A stretch of 45,039 nt of DNA from Bacteroidaceae bacterium (lineage in GTDB: Bacteria > Bacteroidota > Bacteroidia > Bacteroidales > Muribaculaceae), in NCBI GenBank assembly GCA_021768245.1, contig JAETNO010000024.1:1-45039 (forward strand), in the 5' to 3' direction. Shown here one piece after another: positions 1-7,778 of the stretch. Under the pieces are notes generated by a model. It was not told the DNA's origin, searched no databases, and saw only the letters and a list, made by a program, of their open reading frames with translations. How positions within the stretch are numbered: the stretch's first letter is position 1; the number at the start of each line of letters is the position of its first letter. The translations under genes were made by a program, and so were the position numbers.

Positions 1-1
1 G

Positions 2-37
2 AAACTGTTGGACGAATACATCAAAAGGAATTATTGA
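2..37 (+). CDS. Possible C-terminal end of a truncated gene
   Basis: The left edge reads in frame as KLLDEYIKRNY followed by TGA. It has the look of a real protein tail, but only 11 residues are present and no family can be named. The next 75 bases carry a direct repeat (51-70 and 92-111) of the kind seen at ends of some insertion sequences, so this may be the end of a transposase or helper gene. Confidence 0.25.
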   Translation, partial: KLLDEYIKRNY

Positions 38-50
38 TTTCCCCTGATTC

Positions 51-111
51 ATCACCCAAAATGTCCACATGGAACTTTGTTATGATAAAATATCACCCCA
101 AATGTCCACAT
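51..111. repeat. Two direct copies of a 20-base repeat (possible insertion-sequence end)
   Basis: Positions 51-70 and 92-111 are near-identical (19 of 20) and contain ATGTCCACAT. Repeated short motifs of this sort occur at ends of IS21-family elements, where the transposase binds. That identity is inference, because the rest of the element is outside the window. The repeats are followed by a small CCGGA/TCCGG inverted repeat (about 124-142). Confidence 0.4.
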
Positions 112-167
112 CGCCCACATTTCCGGACAACTTACTATCCGGCAAATAAATCTATCATAAAAATAGC

Positions 168-207
168 AGTCTCCCCATGCTACAGGCATCTGTGACATGG
201 AGAGACT
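168..207 (-). terminator. Rho-independent terminator of operon A
   Basis: The arms 168-179 and 196-207 pair over 12 positions with one mismatch. A small ACAG/CTGT stem sits in the loop. Read leftward the hairpin is followed by a T-rich run (GCTATTTTTATG). It lies just beyond the stop of the last gene of the leftward operon, as expected for its terminator. Confidence 0.7.
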
Positions 208-252
208 ACTTAAAACAGAGTTTTTTCTATAATCTAAAACCGAACAGACAAA

Positions 253-1587
253 TTAAATGACCCGAAATAGAATCAGACTGGAATTTTCAGTATTTATGAA
301 AGCATAGTAGCCGGGATTCACATTGAAAGCCCGTCTTAAAATATTATTTCTGGGATTCACATCCTGAGAAGAAACAGGTATATTCCTGTCAATCAAATCG
401 GTCATATCAATCATTATTTCTTTTGATCCTGAGACTGATACAGGAATAAGAATCATGCGTTTGTTGGTCATATTGTCGCTCCCTTCAAGAATGATACACC
501 CATTGTCGCGCGTAAAAGAAGGAATTGATACCTTAGGGAACTTTGCCTTTATTTTATCTCCCTTACGCTCATAAGGAATCCCGGTAACCACCTTACGGTT
601 GATATAGACAGAATCCTTTTCAAATGCGAACTCTTTGCGAGGCCTGTAGTCTTTGTTCACATGCTTACGTATTTTGCTTATATCAGCGAGGTTACGGCGG
701 GTCACGACATTATTGCGGTCAATTACATCGAAAGTTCCCCGGCTGAAATTCTGTTCGATAAGTACCACATCGAGAAGCACACCACCATCTTTGCGAAGAT
801 AGACATTATCAAGCAACGGAGCCTGACTAACCACAGACTCAGAAGGGTCTATAGCCACGCGACGCTGTATGGCGATATCAGAAAGAGCAACGTGGTAAAT
901 ACGGCCATTATCATTGATTCTCACCGATTTTCCGGGTTCATTGCTAACAATCTGACCGGTGTAGGTCTGACCGCCCTTGGTTACGATTTCGTCGCGGAGG
1001 CCATTTAGCAGGGAAGGGTCACGCAAAGGACGCGTGATAAGCCTTACATCCTTCATGCGGAGAGTGATATCCCGAGGATTGGCGTCACGGTATTTTATCA
1101 CCGAGCCCTCCTCCAGAAGCTCCACATTGCGGATCACCTCAGGGAAATAATCACTCTCTGCGGCGCCCCCTACTGCAACTACATCAATAGCAGCGGTATC
1201 AGGCTCGATATAAGCCGACGAAGAAGACGCTACGGAATCAACATAAACATATTCCATATCCACGGCAGCCGTATCGGGATAAGCCGCAAGCTCTTCAACA
1301 ACGGCATCTTCAACAACGGCAACAGAGTCGGCTATGGTGCGGTAGATGTCAGCAAACTGACGGCGGTCATTCCCTTTGACAGGCATACGTACAATCCTGT
1401 CTACCTCCGACATTGGCATATATACTACAGAGGTGTCGGCCTTAACGCCAATCTCGCCGTTTGCAAGCTGCATCCATATATAACCGCTATAGATGTTTCC
1501 ATTGCGCAGAGTTATGATTTCCATCACTTCAGCCATCAGACCGGTAGCCATAATGACTGAAATCAAGGCGAATAATATTCTTTTCAT
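253..1587 (-). CDS. Secreted repeat protein of unknown function, last gene of the kinase/FHA operon
   Basis: The protein has 444 residues. Residues 1-19 form a signal peptide (MKR, hydrophobic core, then MA before EVME), so the product is exported. I do not recognise a family. Three similar beta-rich modules are visible at about 23-67, 201-242 and 262-307. Each starts with a basic/Gly turn (LRNGNIYSG, TKGGQTYTG, LRKDGGVLL) and ends in a DI..I-type strand. Residues 90-140 are Val/Ala/Asp-rich and probably a linker. It is the last gene of operon A, 15 bases after the WG-repeat gene, and a terminator follows at 168-207. Its position with kinases, phosphatase and FHA proteins suggests an envelope component of the same system (inference). 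Confidence 0.75.
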   Translation of the reverse strand: MKRILFALISVIMATGLMAEVMEIITLRNGNIYSGYIWMQLANGEIGVKADTSVVYMPMSEVDRIVRMPVKGNDRRQFADIYRTIADSVAVVEDAVVEELAAYPDTAAVDMEYVYVDSVASSSSAYIEPDTAAIDVVAVGGAAESDYFPEVIRNVELLEEGSVIKYRDANPRDITLRMKDVRLITRPLRDPSLLNGLRDEIVTKGGQTYTGQIVSNEPGKSVRINDNGRIYHVALSDIAIQRRVAIDPSESVVSQAPLLDNVYLRKDGGVLLDVVLIEQNFSRGTFDVIDRNNVVTRRNLADISKIRKHVNKDYRPRKEFAFEKDSVYINRKVVTGIPYERKGDKIKAKFPKVSIPSFTRDNGCIILEGSDNMTNKRMILIPVSVSGSKEIMIDMTDLIDRNIPVSSQDVNPRNNILRRAFNVNPGYYAFINTENSSLILFRVI

Positions 1588-1602
1588 TGTTGAAATGTTT
1601 TA

Positions 1603-3156
1603 TCAGAAATTAAAGAAAGGCTGGAGAGTTACTCGCCGGCTGGAGGAGTGTCCGCCAACTGATATCGTCACAGTGCGCGTCTCCTTTTTCACAACCTTTG
1701 AGAAATAGGCGTTAATAGTTTTCTTCCCGCCGGCTGGAATCCTCACACTCTTGACAGAGGGGGTGGCACCGGACATCTTCACCGGCCCGGAAATAGTCTC
1801 TGAGGTGGAGTTGCTTATGGTTATTGACAAAGAGGCGGCATCCTTTGAATTAGCCTTAAGGGTCGTTGATGAGAATGAAAACTTAATCCCGCTGTCAGAC
1901 TGAGATTTCTCTGAAGAAGAGGCGGAGCCTCCTGCCATAGAGGAATTCCATACCTCCAGATTATCAGCCATCACGCGGACTGTCCTGCGCCCTTTAGGAA
2001 GCATGAGCGACACCACATGGCGTCCGCTTCCATCGTCGGCATCGGAAACCTTGCTGACAAGTTTATTATCCTTGTCGGTCACCTCTACATCGACTTCAGT
2101 GCCGGCATATTCTTTGGGCATTACAATTTCAAGGTCGATTGATTCAACATCGGGGCCTGTTGCCGCGAGAGCCCCTGCCTTCATAGTGGCACTCACATTG
2201 CCTCCAATAAGTCCGAGAACACCGTATGCACCAAATCGTGCTGCCCTTGCACGCCCACCGGAAAAAGGTTCGGCATCCGTAAACTGTGCGGGAACAATGA
2301 CGTGTGAGCCTTTTCGGTAACCAAGAAGTTTACCTTCGCTGAACACATCGGGCCCGTCGATACGGCGCTTTGTCACAACCGTCTGCGACGGTTCTTCAAG
2401 GTCTGTCAGGGCATAGCGTTCATCGAAACGCAAGGTAACAGAGGGCTCTATACGCACAAGCTGTCCTTTAGTGTTTATGATGCAATATTGACGGGCCTTG
2501 TTTATGACCAAAGCCTCACCATCTTTAAAAGTCGTGCCCAAAAATATATCTCCAATCTCTTTCGGGAGTTTAAGCTCTCCTCCAAGCGGATTTATATAGA
2601 ACACCTTATCTTTACCTATGATATCGGCAGCTCCTACAACATTGGCCATCTTTTTAAGAAAACCTTTGCCTTTTGATACTGCGGCAAGACCATTGGAAAA
2701 TGGATGTGGATTGGAATATTTAAACGGAATGGCCAGCATGCCGTTTTGGTCGACATAACCAACCTTGCCTCCCTTATTGGCCACCGGGAGGAGGCCCTCG
2801 GAAAAGAATGGATATGCTTCCACATAAGCTTCATCGGCTACAGTAGCGACAGACTTATCTGCACGGAGTATACGGTCAAGTCTCATGCGTCCCTCAGAAG
2901 CACTGCTCATCACGAGGGCAAGCCCCTCAGAGAAGGGAGTAATCGAGTCGGCGGAAGCTACCACCATACGGCCTTCAGAATCTATGACACTGGTCTTTCC
3001 GGCACGCTTCACCTTATATAAATCATCGGAAAGCTGCTCGACGGAGTCATAGATAGGCTGCACCACCCATCGGGCAGTCTCGGCGTCTGCCGACGGAGCA
3101 AAAGCTCCTGCCGCAAACGCCGAGACGAGAATAATATTTTTTAATCTAATCATCAA
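1603..3156 (-). CDS. Secreted WG-repeat protein with C-terminal beta-sandwich-like domain
   Basis: The protein has 517 residues with a signal peptide ending near residue 25 (SADA/ETARW). Residues about 30-300 contain degenerate WG (KWG-type) beta repeats, seen as alternating 'F.EGLA.V' and 'G..G.VD..G.' pieces such as PFSEGLALV, FSEGLLPVA, GYVDQNGML and PFSNGLAAV. A Ser-rich linker lies near 405-425. The last 90 residues look like a beta-sandwich of the CARDB/BACON sort. WG repeats usually mediate binding rather than catalysis. The gene starts 6 bases after the stop of the FHA-protease gene, so the two are probably co-translated. A periplasmic or surface partner of the protease is possible, but this is inferred only from adjacency. 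Confidence 0.8.
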   Translation of the reverse strand: MMIRLKNIILVSAFAAGAFAPSADAETARWVVQPIYDSVEQLSDDLYKVKRAGKTSVIDSEGRMVVASADSITPFSEGLALVMSSASEGRMRLDRILRADKSVATVADEAYVEAYPFFSEGLLPVANKGGKVGYVDQNGMLAIPFKYSNPHPFSNGLAAVSKGKGFLKKMANVVGAADIIGKDKVFYINPLGGELKLPKEIGDIFLGTTFKDGEALVINKARQYCIINTKGQLVRIEPSVTLRFDERYALTDLEEPSQTVVTKRRIDGPDVFSEGKLLGYRKGSHVIVPAQFTDAEPFSGGRARAARFGAYGVLGLIGGNVSATMKAGALAATGPDVESIDLEIVMPKEYAGTEVDVEVTDKDNKLVSKVSDADDGSGRHVVSLMLPKGRRTVRVMADNLEVWNSSMAGGSASSSEKSQSDSGIKFSFSSTTLKANSKDAASLSITISNSTSETISGPVKMSGATPSVKSVRIPAGGKKTINAYFSKVVKKETRTVTISVGGHSSSRRVTLQPFFNF

Positions 3157-3162
3157 AAATTC

Positions 3163-4728
3163 CTACTTGGTTTCTTTATCATACATTTCCTTGAGATATT
3201 TGGCATGGACTGCACAGCCGTAGGTAGAGCCTCCAACACGGCTTGCAAAAGCCACCCCGACAAGCTGTCCTGTCTCACTGTCAAATACCGGTGACCCACT
3301 CGCACCACCTACGATTTCGCCCTGAATGTCGAAATAATATTTACTCGGCATTGAGCTGCACATCGTCTCGCGCACCTGAGGGCGAAGTTTCTGAATCTTA
3401 GGATCAAGAGCCCAAGCCAGGCCATTGGGATAGCCAATCCATGTAAGGGCATCTTTCTGCACCTCAATTTTTTCAGTTGAAAAATTAGCGGGATCGAACA
3501 CCCAGCTTACACTTTCCGGCGTATGGGGATCATTGAGCTGAATCAGGGCGAGGTCAATGTCCCTCGACTCCGAATAGTCAAGCATATTGCAGCGGGCCAT
3601 TTCGTCGAGACTACTGTACATGCGCCCCGGATAGGCTATACCGAAGTAATCAAGCTCACCTACTATATTGAATTTAGCATTCATTATCTGCCGGATGAGC
3701 GCGTTGAGCGGCTTGATACCATTTATTTGCGGCTTGGTCTGATTGAAAATAGCCGGCCATAAGGCTGAGTTAACGAGGATGCCTAAGTCGTTATCTGAAT
3801 AGACTTCCTTAAGATTTGAGCGAAGAAGCTCATCAGCCTCCTTACGCCATTTCTTTGTAGAATCATCGGGCACATATTCCCAGGGTACTGCGACATGACG
3901 GTTGGTACCCATCCTGCCGTCCCGGTCAAGGAAGAAGGCAGTCCCGGTGTAAGATGCCTGGGTGACTTGCAACCGTCCCGGAGTCTTGTTGATGAATTCA
4001 GTCCATATCTCATCGTCAATAGGATTATTCTCTATTTCAAGATAGACAGAATATACACCATAGACCATGACTACGGAGTTCTGAGCCTCGCTCAGGTTAA
4101 ATTCAGTCCTCGGTCCCGGCCAAAGTTTGTATATACCGAAAGCAATACCGAGGATTACAGCCGCAGCACCGAAGCCAATAATTACTTTTTTAACCCAGCC
4201 GTATGGGTTAGGAATCAATGGCTTTAGTTGCTCAGTCACATCGACATCAGCCACTACGACTTGGTCGCTATGTTTCAAGGGCACTTTCTTTCCCTTGGCA
4301 ATTTTGTTGCCGTTAACCTCGGTGCCATTTTTGGAATCGTTGTCCTGAATGAAGCAATTTCCTTTTTTGTCAACAAAGATTGTGGCGTGATAACGGCTCG
4401 CAAACTGGCTGTCGATATTGATATCACAGCGGTGGCTTGTGCCGATATTGAATATTGATTTATATTTCGACGGATTGTCGAGCACAGGCACCTGATGCCA
4501 CTGGAGATCTACATTTCCTAAAGTGATTTTGTCTCCACGGCGTACGGCGGTCTCCACATTAGGTGTAAGCTTCTGACCATTGACGAATGTGCCGTTAGTA
4601 CTGTTTTTATCTTCGATAAAGATTTCACCATTGTCGAGAAGCGTAAGCTCGGCGTGCACACCACTCACGTATGGGCTGCCAATCACGACATTGCAGCTTG
4701 GCGATGAGCCTATCTTTAGAAGTTTCAT
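3163..4728 (-). CDS. Membrane protein with two FHA domains and a trypsin-like serine protease domain
   Basis: The protein has 521 residues. FHA-like domains occupy about 1-75 and 87-160, each with a conserved SxxH and NG core (SGVH and STNG; SRYH and SKNG). The Arg that normally follows the first Gly is replaced (IGSS, IGTS), so classical phosphothreonine binding may be weak. One membrane helix lies at about 180-204. Residues 210-521 are a chymotrypsin/HtrA-fold protease with His278 (TNRHVA), Asp392 (DIDLALIQ) and Ser477 (GGASGSP), a complete triad. The expected topology is cytoplasmic FHA and periplasmic protease, which would couple a cytoplasmic phospho-signal to envelope proteolysis. It is the middle gene of operon A, 56 bases after the next FHA gene. 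Confidence 0.9.
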   Translation of the reverse strand: MKLLKIGSSPSCNVVIGSPYVSGVHAELTLLDNGEIFIEDKNSTNGTFVNGQKLTPNVETAVRRGDKITLGNVDLQWHQVPVLDNPSKYKSIFNIGTSHRCDINIDSQFASRYHATIFVDKKGNCFIQDNDSKNGTEVNGNKIAKGKKVPLKHSDQVVVADVDVTEQLKPLIPNPYGWVKKVIIGFGAAAVILGIAFGIYKLWPGPRTEFNLSEAQNSVVMVYGVYSVYLEIENNPIDDEIWTEFINKTPGRLQVTQASYTGTAFFLDRDGRMGTNRHVAVPWEYVPDDSTKKWRKEADELLRSNLKEVYSDNDLGILVNSALWPAIFNQTKPQINGIKPLNALIRQIMNAKFNIVGELDYFGIAYPGRMYSSLDEMARCNMLDYSESRDIDLALIQLNDPHTPESVSWVFDPANFSTEKIEVQKDALTWIGYPNGLAWALDPKIQKLRPQVRETMCSSMPSKYYFDIQGEIVGGASGSPVFDSETGQLVGVAFASRVGGSTYGCAVHAKYLKEMYDKETK

Positions 4729-4784
4729 GATTTAAGGGGATGTATAGTTATTATTTTTATTATTTGCACTTAAAATTCAGGATT

Positions 4785-5417
4785 CTACATATTCCAATGT
4801 GTCGGCTGTTCGGACTCCTTTTTCTCTGAGTCTTTCTTATCTTTTGAATCCTTCGAGCCTTTTTTATCGTCAGCCTTATCTTTCGGCTTATCGGAAGATT
4901 TTGGTTTATCTTTCTTCGGGAACAGATTAGGAATGGCCTTACTTCCGTCCTTATCAGCCTGCTTTTCGCCGGGCTTGGCGTCTTCTTTATCCTTGTCTTT
5001 CTCTTTCTCCTTGTTATCAGACGGGCGTGACTCGTCATACTGCTCAATCATGTCGCGGTTCGGCTTGTCCTTACCACCCCAGTCAATCCGGGCAAGAAGG
5101 CTGAAAACCACAAGAGCCACGATTATCACGAGAGCCACAATAGCACCGATGCGATAAGGTTTCATCGGATCGGGGACCTCGCTCCAGTCGAGTTGCCGTA
5201 CACGTGCGAACGAGACCACGTCCTTACGCGTCACGGGACAAGGCTTGTTGACCGCAAGACGGATACCGTTGACGAAAGTGCCATTCTTGCTGAGGTCGCG
5301 AATCTCCATCTTCCCCAAAGGAAGGAACTTTATAGTTGCATGGCGACGGCTCACGAGTTCGTCATCGATATGGATATCTGCTTCCTCGCCACGTCCGATT
5401 GTTATGATTTTTTTCAT
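4785..5417 (-). CDS. FHA-domain membrane protein with long charged tail
   Basis: The protein has 210 residues. An FHA domain covers about 1-76 with all core residues present: Gly8-Arg9, Ser23xxHis26 and SKNG. It should therefore bind phosphothreonine peptides. A single membrane helix follows at about 90-110 (GAIVALVIIVALVVFSLLA). The last 100 residues are almost entirely Lys, Asp, Glu and Ser (KDKEDAKPGEKQ, KKGSKDSKDKKD), a low-complexity tail predicted to lie outside the inner membrane. It overlaps the upstream PP2C gene by 4 bases (ATGA), a sign of translational coupling, and probably acts as a membrane reader of kinase output. Confidence 0.88.
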   Translation of the reverse strand: MKKIITIGRGEEADIHIDDELVSRRHATIKFLPLGKMEIRDLSKNGTFVNGIRLAVNKPCPVTRKDVVSFARVRQLDWSEVPDPMKPYRIGAIVALVIIVALVVFSLLARIDWGGKDKPNRDMIEQYDESRPSDNKEKEKDKDKEDAKPGEKQADKDGSKAIPNLFPKKDKPKSSDKPKDKADDKKGSKDSKDKKDSEKKESEQPTHWNM

Positions 5418-6853
5418 GATTTTTTGGATTGTTGCTTGATTGTACTTCTCAATGACTCCAGAGCTTTTATGATTGCTTTGATATGTCCTTCACGCTTAGG
5501 ATTGACAACATCTTTGGTAATCGAATTGGTAATCCACTTTTTATCAACACACTTCTCAAATTCGGGATCATGTATTTTCATTTCCTTTACCTTGGCCGTC
5601 AGCTTATTCATTTCTTTCGATGCATTAGCTACGGACTTATCGAGTGCATCACCTTTCTCTCTCATAGTCTTGATTTGCTCAAGCTGACTGATTATAGCGT
5701 TGATTTCGTTAACCACCTGCATATTGGTGGCATCCTCGGCTATCACATTGATTTTCGGATCGGATTTCTTATCCTCAGGAGCCACGTCACTTAGGATTTG
5801 CCGGAATTCAGCGAGCTTGCGGGCATAATCCTCATCCTGATTTCGGATTTCATCGCGATATTTCTGGAGTTCGGCATCATTGCGCGCACGCTCGTCGGCA
5901 AGGATTTTTTCCAATTCCGCACGCGTCACCATAGCATCGGCCGGCATGTCGGCGAGTGCTTCCTCTGTCGTATACGAGGTACGGGCATGCATCTTGTATT
6001 GTACGAAATTGCCGAGCAGACTCAGGCAGCATATCGCCGCGAGGGCATAGAGCGTATATTTTATCCTTGTGCTCATTTTTTGTTTTAGTTTTGAGTTAAA
6101 CGGTGTCTGGAGGATTGCCACTGTGAGGTTGTCATGAGTTCCGCCATGCGACTGACCGATTTCGTCGACCTTTATGGCAAGGCTTTCAACCGCGCCTGCG
6201 ACGGCTTTGGTCCCTCCTGCAATTTTGATGAGTTCCTTTTCAGGCATCGCGCCCCATATGCCGTCAGTGCAGAGCATGAAGCGGTCGCCTTTTTCATAGG
6301 GAAGTTCCTCGATGTCGGGTTCTACATTCTCCATCGGACCGAGCGCGCGGGTGATTATATTGCTGTCGGCCGCAAGACGCGCATCCTCCTCGGTAAGAGC
6401 TTTGGTTTTCACCAGCTCAAAGACATGGGAATGGTCGAACGTACGGAACACCTTGCACCCGCCCCTCAACTGATATATGCGGGAATCACCAACATGCGCC
6501 ACCACAGCCGATTGCCTGTTAATCAGCAGAGCCGTGACCGTCGTACCCATTCCCTTGAGGCGTGGGTCAGAATCCTGAGCCGAAAGCAATGCCTGGCCGG
6601 CATCGCGGATTGCACGCGCAAGCACGTCGCGACGGTCGGACTCAGTGCTGTCAAGCACGGAGTTCACGATAGCGTCGGCCGCCATCTGCGAGGCTATTTT
6701 GCCTGACGGGCCACCTCCCATACCGTCGCACACGAGCAACAGAAAACCGTGCTTGGTATCCTGCCATGCACAGGTGTCCTGATTTTCCCGACGCCCGCCT
6801 ATGCGGGACTCGGCTATGGCGACGAAAGGAGTTTTTGTATCTATAGGTTTCAT
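5414..6853 (-). CDS. PP2C-family Ser/Thr protein phosphatase with membrane anchor and coiled coil
   Basis: The protein has 479 residues. Residues about 8-252 are a PP2C (PPM) catalytic domain with its metal-binding motifs: GGRRENQD, VCDGMGGG (Asp43), AHVGDSRIY, CTDGIWG and HDNLT. It should remove phosphate from Ser/Thr using two Mn/Mg ions. A membrane helix lies at about 266-286. Residues 300-475 are highly charged and helical, probably coiled coil, and should be periplasmic. Stand-alone bacterial PP2Cs are about 240 residues, so the C-terminal half is an addition. It lies between the kinase and FHA genes and is the likely eraser of their phosphorylation. The start is 37 bases after the kinase stop. 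Confidence 0.93.
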   Translation of the reverse strand: MKPIDTKTPFVAIAESRIGGRRENQDTCAWQDTKHGFLLLVCDGMGGGPSGKIASQMAADAIVNSVLDSTESDRRDVLARAIRDAGQALLSAQDSDPRLKGMGTTVTALLINRQSAVVAHVGDSRIYQLRGGCKVFRTFDHSHVFELVKTKALTEEDARLAADSNIITRALGPMENVEPDIEELPYEKGDRFMLCTDGIWGAMPEKELIKIAGGTKAVAGAVESLAIKVDEIGQSHGGTHDNLTVAILQTPFNSKLKQKMSTRIKYTLYALAAICCLSLLGNFVQYKMHARTSYTTEEALADMPADAMVTRAELEKILADERARNDAELQKYRDEIRNQDEDYARKLAEFRQILSDVAPEDKKSDPKINVIAEDATNMQVVNEINAIISQLEQIKTMREKGDALDKSVANASKEMNKLTAKVKEMKIHDPEFEKCVDKKWITNSITKDVVNPKREGHIKAIIKALESLRSTIKQQSKKS

Positions 6854-6890
6854 TTAATATCTGTTGCGGACTTTGAGTGTCGTTAAGTCT

Positions 6891-7772
6891 TTATTTGAAG
6901 ATACGTTCCCAAAAAGTAGGCTTATGGTTCAAGGCTTCCTTCAACGCTGAAGCAAACTGCCGTGCTGAGGCATAACGGTCTGTCTGCTCTTTAGCGAGTG
7001 CCCGCGCTATGACCTTCATCATATGCTTCGCCACACCCGGTATCGGTGAAAGTGTGTCAGGATCATCCTTATATGGTTTCACCCCGCTTATAAGCTCATA
7101 GAGGGTAACGCCGAGCTGATAGATATCGGTAGTGGCATCAAAGGGCAAAGATGTCTGTCCGGGCTGTATGTATTGCTCCGGAGCGGCATATCCGGGAGTT
7201 CCGAGCAAACCCGAGGAACTCATTCCCGGTTGGGCGTGGGTATAGGCTATGCCAAGGTCCATCAGACGGATATTAGATCCGTTTTCAACCATTATATTAC
7301 TCGGCTTGATGTCAAGATGGATAATTCCCTTGGAATGGATATAGTCGAGGGCGTCGAGCACGGGGAAAATACACTTCACAATGCGTGCCACCCTGTCATC
7401 GCGGTTACCGAATGTCTGATTGACATAACGGTCGAGAGTTACACCCTGCACGAGGCGGCTCACTATAAACATCGGGCCATTGATTCCACCGTCCTCACAA
7501 CAACCTATCATTTCCACGAGGTTACGATGGCGGAAAGCGAGGGAAGCCTCAAGGCGGGCACGGTCACGTATCGGCTGCAGACGGGAATAAGCCGGATTGA
7601 CCTGCTTTATGGCCACGAGGTCATGACTGTCACGACAGTTCCGGCCCAAATATACGGTGCCCATGGCTCCGGCTCCGAGCGGCTGCTGTGAGGAATCGAA
7701 ATGATACCAGTCGCGCCCAATCAGGAGAAAAACCTCTCGCCCTCTGACCCTTATGTTGCCCGTCGTCTGCAT
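6891..7772 (-). CDS. Cytoplasmic Hanks-type Ser/Thr protein kinase (HLD variant)
   Basis: The protein has 293 residues, essentially one kinase domain and no membrane helix. The Gly-rich loop is GAGAMGTV (33-40), the ATP lysine is Lys56 (VAIKQV), and the alpha-C Glu is probably Glu75. The catalytic loop is HLDIKPSN (152-159) with Asp154, Lys156 and Asn159 kept but the HRD arginine replaced by Leu. The metal motif is DLG (172-174) and the APE region is APEQ. Loss of the HRD Arg suggests that activity does not depend on activation-loop phosphorylation of the usual type. It ends 37 bases before the PP2C gene and starts 6 bases after the second kinase. It is the likely partner of PP2C and the FHA proteins. 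Confidence 0.93.
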   Translation of the reverse strand: MQTTGNIRVRGREVFLLIGRDWYHFDSSQQPLGAGAMGTVYLGRNCRDSHDLVAIKQVNPAYSRLQPIRDRARLEASLAFRHRNLVEMIGCCEDGGINGPMFIVSRLVQGVTLDRYVNQTFGNRDDRVARIVKCIFPVLDALDYIHSKGIIHLDIKPSNIMVENGSNIRLMDLGIAYTHAQPGMSSSGLLGTPGYAAPEQYIQPGQTSLPFDATTDIYQLGVTLYELISGVKPYKDDPDTLSPIPGVAKHMMKVIARALAKEQTDRYASARQFASALKEALNHKPTFWERIFK

Positions 7773-7778
7773 ATATGA

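Noticed and set aside
661..1008. Open frame on the plus strand opposite the 444-residue secreted protein
   Set aside because: It lies entirely inside a well-supported gene with signal peptide and repeats, and its own translation shows no motif. It is a shadow frame.
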